From contig JAJUPC010000237.1 of assembly GCA_023614405.1 (NCBI GenBank), forward strand, positions 434,001-498,000: 64,000 bases of DNA, written 5' to 3'. The notes beneath the pieces were generated by a model. It was not told the DNA's origin. It did not search any database and was given only the letters and a program-made list of their open reading frames with translations. The position numbers were made by a program, and so were the translations under genes. Below, piece by piece: positions 1-12,717 of this stretch (position 1 is the stretch's first letter; every line of letters starts with the position of its first letter). This DNA comes from Avena insularis. Taxonomy: Eukaryota; Streptophyta; Magnoliopsida; Poales; Poaceae.

Positions 1-939
1 GAAAAAGATTTTTGAAACATGCCTCTATTTTATAAATCAAGATATCCCCATATCTTTGTTGAAAACCTTTTCCAAAACAGTTTTGGAGTAAAAACCCTTT
101 TTAAACCTTTTTTACCACCTGTGGTCAAAACAGGACTTTAAACTCAGGTTCCCCCGGAACCTCCATACTTTCATCCATTTTTCCGAAACAACCACCATTT
201 GGGTACTCCTAGCCAACACCTTTCCAATCGTCCTTGACCGTGGACACGGCTATTCGAATAGATTATACTCTGCAGAGTTTGCACACTTTCCCCACAAGAA
301 TCAATACATCCGCCGGGATAAAACCACGGCCCACTACCATGGTAGATGGGGGTCCGGATAATCAAACCTAACCTTTTTCTTGTCGACCCTAGCAAAGGCT
401 GCTTTTCCTTTTGGGTTTGTTCTCTCCGGCAACGAGTATGTGGCTCCCAGCCATAGTCCTGCCTTCCGTACACGCGTATACCCAAACCGCAGCTTGGCGT
501 ATACCTTATCCTGGTGACTCCACTTCCTTCCGTACCACCTAAGTCATACCATCCGCGGGAGACCCAATTGTTGCACCGGCACTCCTGCCAGAATAGGCTC
601 ACTCTTGCCGAAGCAAGCTACAGGCTCCAGATCCGTAGATCTGTTAGCGCCTGCCTGGAATTCAGCGGATTTCTCCCCATAAGCATTGTATAAGCTGCCT
701 CGGCTAATGAAGACAAACTACGAGCTAAGCCCTAGCACCTAGGGTAATGTGGTTGCACGGATAAAAATTGTTCAGGTAAAGGCGTAGAACATCCCTTCTC
801 TTGCTCTTGTTCACTTTCTCATTTCTCATCATCACCACTTCTTTAGTTAAAACATCCGCTTGGAATGATGGCTCTTCCCAAGGGTTTTACAAAGCAGTTT
901 TGAAACATTTGTAGTAGGGTAAATCCCAAAACATTTTAT
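1..939. other. No gene seen; retroelement leader-like sequence
   Basis: Moderately GC-balanced unique sequence. A minus-strand open frame of 143 codons at 171-602 has no recognisable domain, is rich in Trp, Arg and Gly, and looks like chance. The text of this region reminds me of the untranslated leader of Triticeae Gypsy elements in minus orientation, but I cannot name a family. Confidence 0.4.
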
Positions 940-2469
940 TCAACAAAAATCCATGGTTTGGAACGAGGTAGGATGATAATCATAGTAACCTCGATCTAAA
1001 GGGGAGTAAATGGTAGGTACATCAGGGTGTTGCCATGAGGGACACAAAGTCATAACTTGGGGGAGCCAAGTTATATCGCAGTATTTGTAAAACAAGACAT
1101 GAAGGTAATAATGCAATTTATAAAGGAGATACAAAACAGATAATAAAAGAGTAGGAAAAGTATCGGAATTCGGGAATGGTGGCTTGCTTGTGATCAGCGA
1201 TAAGTCCCTGGACTTCCTTAGATAACCAAGAATACCCAACAATTAATAATAAGAAGTCCCTTTCTTTTTGTCGTCAAACAATCACATTATCGACGTCATC
1301 GAGTATACATGCAGGCAGACAATACCACAATCAATACAAGGCATACAGGCATCAAACCATACAGCAAACAAACATAAGGAAAACTACATAACTTAGTAGA
1401 TTTTGGAGAAGTTGGGTACTAGTAATGGAATTACTAGATTGCCATAGAGGTGTTTTTCCCTTGGGAGATAGTTGTCAAGGCTATTTACCAAGAACTTGGA
1501 GTGGGGATCTGAGGTCTGTAGGATGTCAATGTGCAACCATGATATCCTCAGATAGGTCTTGACAAAACAAGACCAACACAAGTGGTTTCACTAGATTATC
1601 ACTTAGCTAGATTTAATTATGCTTTTTATAGTGGAATAAACTCTAATTTGAGGAAATAATTCACCAGAATTTATCTGGAGGCCCAAAAATTATTTCCTTG
1701 GGTGGTTAGGTAGTGTTTGATGTGCTGAACCACATAGAAGTGGAATCTTGTCGAAAGAATTACTAGAATGCCCTTGATAAATCCTCAAAGGCAGTTCTGC
1801 AAGGTTTTTGTCTTTTTCACCAGATTTCTTTTACAGATGGTTTTAGTGTGATTCAAATTTTACATGGTAGGTACTGAAAATACCTTTCTGTAGAAATTGG
1901 AGTTATCCATTTTGGAATACTAGAACTACTGGAGGGGTTTATCTAGTGAAAAGGGGGTACACAGAACAGTTTAATTCACTATAATTCAGCCAGAGCTCAA
2001 TAAAATCTAAGGTGCTGAGATTTGATAGTATTTGATAATACACAACCATGGGAGTTGGAAATACGTCAATACCTCATTTGGTTTGACCTAGAGAAATTTC
2101 CTAAGGCAGATAGTGGCTGTTTTTGTTATTTTTGCTAAGGGCACACTACTGTTCACCATGGCATATGACCTATGCTAGATGACAAGTATATCAAATACCT
2201 TGTAGTAGAGCTTTGATTCTTACCTATTGGATATGTAAAACTCTCTTAGGAATTTATTTAGGTGACAAGATAATTTTTAGAAATTGTTTTATCATAGTTA
2301 AACTAAACCTAGTCTGGGATAACCAAAGGTATTTTCTGTTAGACAAAATAGGTATGTACCACCAAGATTTTGGATCTAGTAAAAATCATCTTTCTACATT
2401 TTTATTTGAATTTAAACCAAACAGCACTCTAGTAGATCTGTGGAAAAACAAAATGAAAAGGAAAAAACA
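940..2469. other. AT-rich stretch without a gene
   Basis: I see no coding motif, RNA gene or repeat here. Short open frames on both strands (60-115 codons) have no protein-like features. If the LTR reading is right, this is the downstream part of the minus-strand LTR or the start of its interior; I could not find the LTR end or a primer-binding site. Confidence 0.4.
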
Positions 2470-2722
2470 GGGGGTATCTGGGCTTGATCTGCGGGGAAAT
2501 GGGCCAGGTGGAGTGGAATCAGCCCACGGCGGGCGACGCAGCACGCGGGAGGCGATTTGAAACTGACGGGCGGGGCCCATCCGTCAGTGGGCGAGGGGGC
2601 ACGAAGGGGTATTGGGCGACGACAACCATCAGATTAGAGGGGAGATCGACGGAGCATCGTCTCCCAGCTCTCGACGCGGCAGTGGGGCTCAAACCCTAAC
2701 AGAGGGTTGCGCAGGACGAGGA

Positions 2723-2730
2723 ACTCACCT
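2723..2730 (-). other. Splice-donor-like site, minus strand
   Basis: Minus strand reads AG/GTGAGT, a perfect plant 5' splice-site core, about 380 bp downstream of the presumed start site. Its use is inferred only. Confidence 0.3.
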
Positions 2731-3132
2731 GGGGGCTTCAGGAAAGCTGGGGAGGCGACGGGGCGACACGGTGGACGACGGCGAGCACGGGGATGGGTGT
2801 CACAGCGGGGTTTGCCTCCGGGAAACGGCTTTGCACGGCGGTGACTGAATGGAGCTCGCCGGGGCTCGCCGGAGATCCTCCAGGGGTAGCTACATGTCGA
2901 CAAAAAGAGGAGGGTTAGATGCAGGAGAGCGAGGAGGTGCCGGGAGAGGGACATGCAAGGGAAGAGGAGATGCAGGGAGGGAGTCTTGCTTGGTTTTTGG
3001 GAGAGGCCGAGGCTTCTCCTCCTTCTTCTTCCGGGCAGCACAGAGCAGGGGAGAGGGAGTGGAGCTAGGGGAGGTAAGTGGAGGGGAAGAGGGAGCAAAT
3101 GAGGGGCAGGGGCGTGCTGGGGTGGCCTCTGG

Positions 3133-3140
3133 CCTTTATA
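3133..3140 (-). promoter_or_regulatory. TATA box, minus strand
   Basis: TATAAAGG on the minus strand, with a CCAAT box about 70 bp upstream and a CT-rich leader downstream. The likely start site is about 25-35 bp further left, near 3100-3110. Confidence 0.5.
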
Positions 3141-3206
3141 CCGTGAGGGAGAGATATGGTGAAAATGTCCACTTTGGACATGGAGGAGGGGTAGTGCTGG
3201 CCTGTG

Positions 3207-3211
3207 ATTGG
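3207..3211 (-). promoter_or_regulatory. CCAAT box, minus strand
   Basis: CCAAT on the minus strand (plus-strand ATTGG), correctly placed upstream of the TATA box at 3133-3140. Confidence 0.4.
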
Positions 3212-3270
3212 CCTAGAGGGCGGTGGGGAGGGGTGAGAGTGGGATTTGGTCGAGCGGGAGGATAGGGAGG

Positions 3271-5541
3271 GGGTTGTGGTAATTAAATGGGCATATCTTT
3301 GTAAGATATGGTTGTCTCTCTCTCTCTACTAATCCAAGGGTAAAGGGGGAAAGGGAAGGGGTGGAGCTACAGTGCTCACGACCAGGGGAGTATTGGTTGC
3401 TAGGGAGGAGTGCTTGACAAGCTTTGGGGAGGCCTTAGTCTTGGTTTAGCTCAAGTTTGTTTGTTTTGCAAAATTTTGATCACAAGAGAGCTTGTGAAGG
3501 AGTTCAAATATTTGCATTGGAAGAGATGGGGGATATAGTACTGGTGGATGGGCATGGTCAAGGTACACTCCTAGGATTTATTTGGGATTTTTATAAGGGG
3601 TTTTAGTCCTCTTAAATCCATGTATTCAAAAAGGGCAGAAGTAGATTCTAAAAGATCATTTGATATATTCACATTGGACAAGGTTGGTTTTTGGTGTGAG
3701 AGGGTCCCAAATGTGAATACACACTTAGGGGAATTTTCCCAAGATTTATTGGAAGATAAAAGTATTTAAAACAATTATTATTCCAATTCAGCCATTTAAG
3801 AAAATGGGCAAAAAGAAATAATAAAGCTCTCCAAGAATATTTATTTTTGAAGTGGTAAGATAGGGTATGATATATGTGACTCAAAAGTGCTTAGAGTTGG
3901 GGAAGTGTTTTGGCAAAAACCCAAACTTTCCTTTGGGAAAGGAGTATTGAGATTCTGTCTATTAAAGGAATTAAATAGATTTGGAGCCATGGGTAATATT
4001 TGTTAATTCTTTATGATCAAGTTAGATGATGTAGACAAGGTGTAGAAAGAATTTTCAACCTTGGGAAATGGAAATCCAACTTGAATAAGATGGAAAACAA
4101 GGAGTCGTGGATCTAGGGTGATGTTATTTTTATACCACCAAAAGCTTGTTGCATCTTGGAGCTCAGAGCTCACCTTGATGCAAGGTATAGATGGATAGTT
4201 AGAACAAGTCATATGGATGATCATGGAAGAAGGAGTTTGGAGTGTTTACATTTGAGGTGGTCTGGAAGTGATGGCAAACTTTGTTGAAAATAAGGCTGCC
4301 ATACCAGATGAGTCATGATACGTTATAAACCAAGTGGGTTTAAGAAGCACAGAGGGCCACTTGGAACAAGTGAAGTAGATTTTGATAGACCTATATTAGT
4401 AGAACACAACAATGCAAAGAGTTGGTCCATAGAAGGTTGATGATGGTGTGGGCTTTTGTCAAAATAGGCATGATGACTAGATTTGCAGGAAAAGTTATCT
4501 TCTTGCCTGCAAAACCATCAAGAACAAGTGGGTTGGAGGATGATCTAACCAAGGGAAAAAGTGGGCCTTGGTAGTCCTTGGGATGGTTAACAATATGGTT
4601 CATGTTCATTTCCAAAAATGAAAAAGGATTGAGAAAAGAGGCATTCAAAAAGGTGATGTTGAAACAATTTCTAGACTTAGTCAAATTTGGCAGTTTTGAG
4701 GATTTTGACTAGAGTATGAGGGGGAATGTTTTTGAGGGTTTGCAAGGTACCAAAGCATCATCAAGTGGATAATGTTGAAGTGTAGAGGGATTATAAGGGA
4801 CCCATGCTTGATATTGGTCTTCATTGACTTGGAAGCTTCTAGGATGGATCACTGCATAACTAATCTGGTTAAGGGTTTTAGATGATCCCCTAGTAACTAG
4901 AGATCAGATCCACCTTGTTTTCTTGCTTAGGGTTTGGAGATTTTAAGGTTTTCTTGATCCTAGAGTATGAGCTCCTAGGGTATCTCATACTACTTCTAAG
5001 CAATCCATCAGACAGCAGATCAAGGCAACTCATCTTATAATCTAAGCAAATCCACTATTGGGGTTACCATCAAGCCTAGCTTGAGGTTATGTTGGGGCAT
5101 TTTGAAGAGGTTGGATTTTTAATAAGATGAGAGTCCTAGGTATATCTACCAAGAGTAGAATTTAAAAGCTTAAGAAGAGGTTTTGGGAAACCTAGAGATA
5201 AGAATAGTTGAAGGTTCTATCTATAAACATAAGGAGGTTATAACTCTCCATAGTTTTGTCAATGGAAGCTACTAAACTAGTTTTGGTTACACAAGCATCT
5301 TGGCTCAGGTTTTGAAATGCCAGAACGTTTCAGAATATGTAAAATGAGACAGGATAGTTTTGTTAAATAGCTTTTGTCCACTGATGGTGAGGTAAGGAGT
5401 ATCCTATGGTATACACTCACATGCACAAGTACAAACAAACAACAAGCAAACACTGCATCAATGAACACGAAAAAGTTTTTGTTCCCCCTGATTTTTGCAT
5501 TCTGGACAACTAACCAGGGTTGCAGAAATTGGGATATTACA
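3271..5541 (-). other. AT-rich presumed U3 of the minus-strand LTR, ending at the array
   Basis: About 2.3 kb without coding motifs. It lies between the presumed promoter and the terminal sequence at 5541, whose plus-strand form GGGATATTACA ends in CA. Base 5541 is A where the satellite would have G, and satellite identity begins exactly at 5542, so the boundary is sharp. The length would imply a long U3, which is unusual but known among plant Gypsy elements. Confidence 0.4.
3315..3327 (+). repeat. (TC)n microsatellite
   Basis: Six and a half TC dinucleotides in a row, just upstream (minus sense) of the CCAAT/TATA promoter. CT/GA tracts are common in plant promoters. Confidence 0.8.
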
Positions 5542-8500
5542 TGGTTTGTGAAAATAACACACATGCAATGACTATAGTGGATCCATGTGTGGTTTGTTAC
5601 AAGAACACACTTGCAATGCCATTTGTTGATCCATGTGTGGTTCATCAAAAGAATACACATGCAATGACATTAGTGGATCCATGTGTGGTTTGTGGAAAGA
5701 TCATACATGCAATGACTCTGGTGGATCCATGTGTGGTTTGTGAAAAGAACACACATGCAATGACATTGGTTGATCCATATGTGTTTGTGAAATGAACACA
5801 CATGCAATGACTCTAGTGGATTCATGTGGTTTGTGGAAAAACAGACACGCGGTAGCATTGGTGGATCCATGTGTGGTTTGTGAAAAGACCATACATGAAA
5901 TGACATTGGTTGATCCATATGTGGTTTGTGATAATAACACACATGCAATGCCATTGGTTGATCCATGTGGTTTCTAGAAAAAACAGACATGCAATGACTC
6001 TGGTGTATCCATGTGTGGTTTGTGGAAAGAACACACATGCAATGACATTGGTCGATCCATGTGGTTTGTGGAAAAAACAGACATGCAATGACTCTGGTGG
6101 ATCCATGTGTGGTTTGTGGAAAGAACATACATGCAATGACTATGGTGGATCCATGTGTGGTTTTTGAAAAGAACACACATGCAATGACTCTAATGTTGGT
6201 TTTAGTATAAGAACACACATGCAATGACTCTAGTGGGTCCAAATGTGGTTTGTGGATAGAACACACATGCAATGACTCTAGTGGATCCATATGTGGTTCA
6301 TGAAAAGAATACACATGCAATGACATTGGTTGATCCATATGTGGTTTGTGAAAAGAACACATATTCAATGACTCTAGTGGATCCATATATGGTTTGTGAA
6401 AAGAACACACATGCAATGACTCTAGTGGATCCATATGTGGTTTGTGAAAAGAACACACATGCAATGACATTGGTTGATCCATGTGTGGTTTGTGAAAATA
6501 ACACACATGCAATGACTATAGTGGATCCATGTTAGGTTTGTGACAAGAACACACATGCAATGCCAATAGTTGATCCATGTGTGGTTCATGAAAAGAACCC
6601 ACATTCAATGACATTAGTGGATCCATGTGTGGTTTGTGGAAACAATATACATACAATGACTCTGGTGGATCCATGTGTGGTTTTTGAAAAGAACACACAT
6701 GCAATGAAATTGGTGGATCCATGTGGTTTATGGAAAAAACAGACATGCAATGACATTGGTTGATCCATATGTGGTTTGGTATAATAACACACATGCAATG
6801 CCATTGGTTGATCCATGTGGTTTGTGGAAAAAGAGACATGCAATGACTCTGGTGGATCCATGTGTGTTTTGTGGAAACAACACACATGCAATGGACTCTG
6901 TTGGATCCATGTGTGGTTTGTGACAAGAAAACACATGCAATCACTCTAGTGATGGTTTTAGTATAAGAACACACATGCAATGACTCTAGTGGGTCCATAG
7001 GTGGTTTGTGGAAAGAACACACACATGCAATGACTCTAGTGGATCCATATGTGGTTGGTGAAAAGAACACACATGCAATTACATTGGTTTATCCATATGT
7101 GGTTTGTGAAAAGAACACACATGCAATGACTCTAGTGGATCCATATGTGGTTTGTGGAAAGAACACACATGCAATGACATTGGTTGATCCATGTGTTTTT
7201 TGTGACAAGAACACACGTGCAATGCCGCTGGTGGATGTATGTGTGGTTTGTGGAAAGAACACACAAGCAATGACATTGGTTGATCCATATGTGGTTTTTG
7301 AAAAGAACACACATGCAATTACTCTGGTGGATACTTATGTGGTTCGTCATTACAAGAACACACATGCAATGGCATTGGTGGATCCATGTGTGGGTTGGGA
7401 AAGAACACACATGCAATGACATTGGTTGATCCATGTGTGGTTTGTGACAATAACACACCTGCAATGACTCTAGTGGATCCATATGTGGTTTGTGAACAGA
7501 ACACACATACAATGCCATTGGTTGATCCATGTGTGGTTTGTGACAATAACACACATGCAATGACTCTAGTGGATCCATGTGTGGTTTGTGACAGCAATGC
7601 CATTGGTTGATCCATGTGTGGTTCATGAAAAGAACACACATGCAATAACAGTATTGGATCCATGTGTGGTTTGTGGAAAGAACAAACATGCAACGACTCT
7701 GGTGGATCCATCTGTGATTTGTGGAAAGAACACACATGCAATGACATTGGTGGATCCATGTGGTTTATGGAAAAAACAGATAATCAATGAATCTGGTGGA
7801 TCCATGTGTGGTTTGTGGAAAGAACATACATGCAATGACATTGGTTGATCCATATGTGGTTTGTGACAATAACACACATGCAATCCCATTGGTTGATCCA
7901 TGTGGTTTGTGGAAAAAACAGACATGCAATGACTCTGGTGGATCCATGTGTGGTTTCTGGAAACAACACATATGCAATGACTCTGGTGGATCCATGTGTG
8001 CTTTGTGAAAAGAACACACATGCAATGACTCTAATGATGGTTTTAGTATAAGAACACACATGCAATGACTCTAGTTGGTCCATATGTGGTTTGTGGAAAG
8101 AACACACATGCAATGACTAGTGGATCCATATGTGGTTTGTGAAAAGAACACACATGCAATGACATTGGTTGATCCATATATGGTTTGTGAAAAGAACACA
8201 CATACAATGACTCTAGTCGATCCATATGTGGTTTGTGGAAAGAACACACATGCAATGACATTGGTTGATCCATGTGTTTTTTGTGACAAGAACACACATG
8301 CAATGCCGCTGGTGGATCCATGTGTGGTTTGTGGAAAGAACACACATGCAATGACTCTAGTGGATCCATATGTGGTTCATGACAAGAATACACATGCAAT
8401 GACATTGGTTGATCCATATGTGGTTTGTGAAAATAACACATATTCAATGCCTCTAGTGGATCCATATATGGTTTATGAAAAGAACACACATGCAATGACT

Positions 8501-11500
8501 CTAGTGGATCCATATGTGATTCATGACAAGAACACACATGCAATGACATTGGTTGATCCATATGTGGTTTGTGCAAAGAACACACATGCAATTAATCTGG
8601 TGGATTCATATGTGGTTTGTCATTACAAAACACACATGCAATGGCATTGGTGTATCCATGTGTGGTTTGTGGAAAGAACACACATGCAATGACATTGGTT
8701 GGTCCATATGTGGTTTGTGACAATAACACACATGCAATGACTCTAGTGGATCCATATGTGGTTTGTCAAAAGAACACACATGCAATGCCATTGGTTGATC
8801 CATGTGTGGTTTGTGACAATAAGACACATGCAATGACTCTAGTGAATCCATGTGTGGTTTGTGACAAGAACACACATGCAATGCCATTGGTTGATCCATG
8901 TGTGGTTCATGAAAAGAACACACATGCAATGACTCTAGTGGGTCCATATGTGGTTTGTGGAAGGAACACACATGCAATGACTCTAGTGGATCCATATGTG
9001 GTTTGTGAATAGAACACACATGCAATGACATTGGTTGATCCATGTGTTTTTTGTGACAAGAACACACATGCAATGCCGCTGGTGGATCTATGTGTGGTTT
9101 GTGGAAAGAACATTCATGCAATAACATTGGTTGATCCATGTGGTTTGTGGAAAAAACAGACATGCAATGACTCTCCTGGATCCATGTGTGGTTTGTGGAA
9201 AGAACACACATGCAATGACTTTGGTGGATCCATGTGTGGTTTATGAAAAGAACACACATGCAATGACTCTAATGCGGGTTTTAGTACAAGAACACACATG
9301 CTATGACTCTAGTGGGTCGAAATGTGGTTTGTGGAAAGAACACACATGCAATGACTCTAGTGGATCCATATGTGGTTCATGACAAGAACTCACATGCAAT
9401 GACATTGTTTGATCCATATGAGGTTTGTGAAAAGAACACACATTCAATGACTCTAGTGGATCCATATGTGGTTTGTGAAAAGAACACACATGCAATGACT
9501 CTAGTGGATCCATATGTGGTTTGTGAAAAGAACACACATGCCATTCCATTGGTTGATCCATGTGTGGTTTGTGAAAATAACACACATGCAATGACTCTAG
9601 TGGATCCATGTGTGGTTTGTGACAAGAACAGACATGCAATGCCATTGGTTTATCCATGTGTAGTTCATGAAAATAACACACATGCAATTACATTAGTGGA
9701 TCCGTGTGTGGTTTGTGGAAAGAACATACATGCAATGACTCTGGTAGATCCATGTGTGGTTTGTGGAAAGAACACATGCAATGACATTGGTGGATCCATG
9801 TGGTTTCTGGAAAAAACAGACATGCAATGACTCTTGTGGATCCATGTGTGGTTTGCGGAAAGAACACACATGCAATGACTGTGGTGGATCCATGTGTGGT
9901 TGGTGAAAAGAACACAGATGCAATGACTCTAATGCTGGTTTTAGTATAAGAACACACATGCCATGACTCTAGTGGGTCGAAATGTGGTTTGTGGAAAGAA
10001 CACACATGCAATGACTCTAGTGGATCCATATGTGGTTCATGACAGGAACACAAATGCAATGACATTGGTTGATCCATATGTGGTTTGTGAAAAGAACACA
10101 CATTCAATGACTCTAGTGGATCCATATGTGGTTTGTGAAAAGAACACACATGCAATGACTCTAGTGGATCCATATGTGGTTTGTGAAAAGAACACACATG
10201 TAATGCCATTGGTTGATCCATGTGTGGTTTGTGAAAAGAACACACATGCAATGACTCTAGTGGATCCATGTGTGGTTTGTGACAAGAATAGACATGCAAT
10301 GCCATTGGTTGATCCATGTGTAGTTCATGAAAAGAACACACATGCAATGACATTGTTGGATCCATGTGTGGTTTGTGGAAAGAACATACATGTAATGACT
10401 CTGGTAGATCCATGTGTGGTTTGTGGAAAGAAAACATGCAATGACATTGGTGGATCCATGTGGATTGTGGAAAAAACAGACATGCAATGACTCTGTGGAT
10501 CCATGTGTGGTTTGTGGAAAGAACATACATGCAATGACATTGGTTGATCCATATGTGGTTTGTGACAATAACACACATGCAATGCCATTGCTTGATCCAT
10601 GTGGTTTGTGGAAAAAATAGACATGCAATGACTCTGCTGGATCCGTGTGTGGTTTGTGGAAAGAACACACATGCAATGATGTGGTCGATCCATGTGTGGT
10701 TTGTGAAAAGAATACACATGCAATGACTCTAATGCTGGTTTTAGTATAAGAACACACATGCAATGACTCTAGTGGGTCCAAATGTGGTTTGTGGAAAGAA
10801 CACACATCCAATGACTCTAGTGGATCCTTATGTGGTTCATGACAAGAACACACATGCAATGACATTGGTTGATCCATATGTGGTTTTTGAAAAGAACACA
10901 CATTCAATGACTCTAGTGGATCCATATGTGGTTTGTGAAAAGAACACACATGCAATGACTCTAGTGGATCCATATGTGGTTTGTGAAAAGAACACACATG
11001 CAATGACATTGGTTGATCCATGTGTGGTTTGTGAAAACAACACACATGCTATGACTATAGTGGATCCATGTGTGGTTTGTGACAAGAACACACATGCAAT
11101 GCCATTGGTTGATCCATGTGTGGTTCATGAAAAGAACACACATGCAATGACATTAGTGGATCCATGTGTGGTTTGTGGAAACAACATACGTGCAATGACT
11201 CTGATGGATCCATGTGTGGTTTGTGAACAGAACACACATGCAATGACATTGGTTGATCCATATGTGTTTGTGAAAAGAACACACATGCAATTACTCTCGT
11301 GGATACGTATGTGGTTTGTGGAAAGAACACATATGAAATGGCATTGGTGGATCCATATGTGGTTCATGAAAAGAACACACATGCAGTGCAATTGGTGGAT
11401 CCATATGTGGTTTGTGTAAAGAACACACATGCAATGAGTCTGGTGGATCCATGTGTGGTTTGTGAAAAGAACACACATGCAATGACTCTAGTGTTGGTTT

Positions 11501-12717
11501 TAGTATAAGAACACACATGCAATGACTCTAGTGGGTCCATATGTGGTTTGTGAAAAGAACACACATGCAATGACTCTAGTGGATCCATATGTGGTTTGTG
11601 GAAAGAACACGCATGCAATGACATTGGTTGATCCACGTGTTTTTTGTGATAAGAACACACATGCAATGCTGCTGGCGGATCCATGTGTGGTTTGTGGAAA
11701 GAACACACGTGCAATGACATTAGTTGATCCATATGTGTTTTGTGAAAAGAACACACATGCAATTACTCTGTGGATACATATGTGGTTTTTCATTACAAGA
11801 ACACACATGCAATGGCATTGGTGGATCCATGCGTGGTTTGTGGAAAGAACACACATGAAATGACATTGGTTGATCCATATGTGGTTTGTGACAATAACAC
11901 AGATGCAATGAGTCTAGTGGATCCATAAGTGGTTTGTCAAAATAACACACATGCAATGCCATTGGTTGAACCATGTGTGGTTTGTGACAATAACACACAT
12001 GAAATGACTCTGGTGGATCCATGTTTGGTTTGTGACAAGAACACACATGCAACACCATTGGTTGATCCATGTGTGGCTCATGAAAAGAACACACATGCAA
12101 TGACATTAGTGGATCCATGTGTGGTTTGTGGAAAGAACACACATGCAATGACTCTAGTGGATCCACACGTGGTTTGTGGAAAGAACACAGATGCAATGAC
12201 ATTGGTGGATCCATGTGGTTTGTGGAAAAAACAGACATGCAATGACTCTGGTGGATCCATGTGTGGTGTGTCGAAAGAACATACATGCAATGATATATGT
12301 TGATCCATATGTGGTTTGTGACAATAACACACATGCAATGACATTGGTTGATCCATGTGGTTTGTGGAAATAACAGACATGTAATGACTCTGCTAGATCC
12401 ATGTGTGGTTTGTGGAAAGAACACACATGCAATGACTGTGGTGGATCCATGTGTGGTTTGTGAAAAGAACACACATGCAATGACTCTAATGCTGGTTTTA
12501 GTATAAGAACACACATGCAATGACTCTAGTGGGTCCAAATGTGGTTTGTGGAAAGAACACACATGCAATGACTCTAGTGGAGTCATATGTGGTTCATGAC
12601 AAGAACACACATGCAATGACATTGGTTGATCCATATGTGGTTTGTGAAAATAACTCACATTCAATGACTCTAGTGGATCCACACGTGGTTTGTGAAAAGA
12701 ACACACATGCAATGACT
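5542..12717 (+). repeat. Left-end higher-order domain, 0.66-1.25 kb spacing
   Basis: In this first part of the array the 40-bp marker monomer with GGTTTTAGTATAAG recurs near 6195, 6950, 8040, 9280, 9935, 10737, 11497 and 12493. That gives higher-order units of about 0.66-1.25 kb that share monomer order but differ in length and point changes. The 46-bp monomer with GGAAAAAACAG is frequent here. No block shows the near-identity seen further right, so this looks like an older, less recently homogenised part. Confidence 0.75.

Larger units (their letters stand above)
2470..3270 (-). promoter_or_regulatory. GC-rich promoter and leader segment, minus strand
   Basis: This 0.8-kb segment is much richer in G+C and CpG than its flanks. 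On the minus strand it has, in order, CCAAT (3207-3211), TATAAAGG (3133-3140), a pyrimidine-rich leader, and a good splice-donor match (2723-2730). A 154-codon minus-strand frame at 2634-3098 is Pro/Leu/Arg-rich and looks like translated GC-rich leader, not a protein. Transcription would run leftwards, away from the satellite. The likeliest reading is the U3/R region of the minus-strand LTR. A 5' exon of an ordinary gene is possible but no coding support is visible. Confidence 0.45.
1..5541 (-). mobile_element. Minus-strand LTR retrotransposon sequence (Gypsy-like), truncated by the window
   Basis: This non-satellite block ends where the 48-bp array begins. Read on the minus strand from 5541 it starts TGTAATATCCC, which has the TG start and the TGTAA-ATCCC form common to plant Gypsy LTRs. 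A GC-rich stretch at 2470-3270 carries a minus-strand CCAAT box, TATA box and splice-donor-like site, as expected for an LTR promoter and leader. No gag or pol motif, second LTR or primer-binding site is visible, so the element would have to continue left of position 1, or be a solo or truncated LTR. Sequence around 170-700 resembles, from memory, leader sequence common in Triticeae Gypsy elements; that is recollection, not a search. Placement in Gypsy is an inference from the terminus and organisation only. Confidence 0.5.

Noticed and set aside
171..602. 143-codon minus-strand protein
   Set aside because: No recognisable domain, a Trp/Arg/Gly-rich composition and likely retroelement leader context.
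2634..3098. 154-codon minus-strand protein, and the plus-strand frames at 2484-3265
   Set aside because: Low-complexity products of a GC-rich, CpG-rich segment. No domain is seen; a promoter/leader reading fits better.
5670..6512. 280-codon minus-strand frame rich in His, Cys and Pro
   Set aside because: Reverse reading of the satellite (LHVCSFHKPHMDPLES repeats). The His/Cys spacing looks like metal binding but follows only from the monomer sequence.
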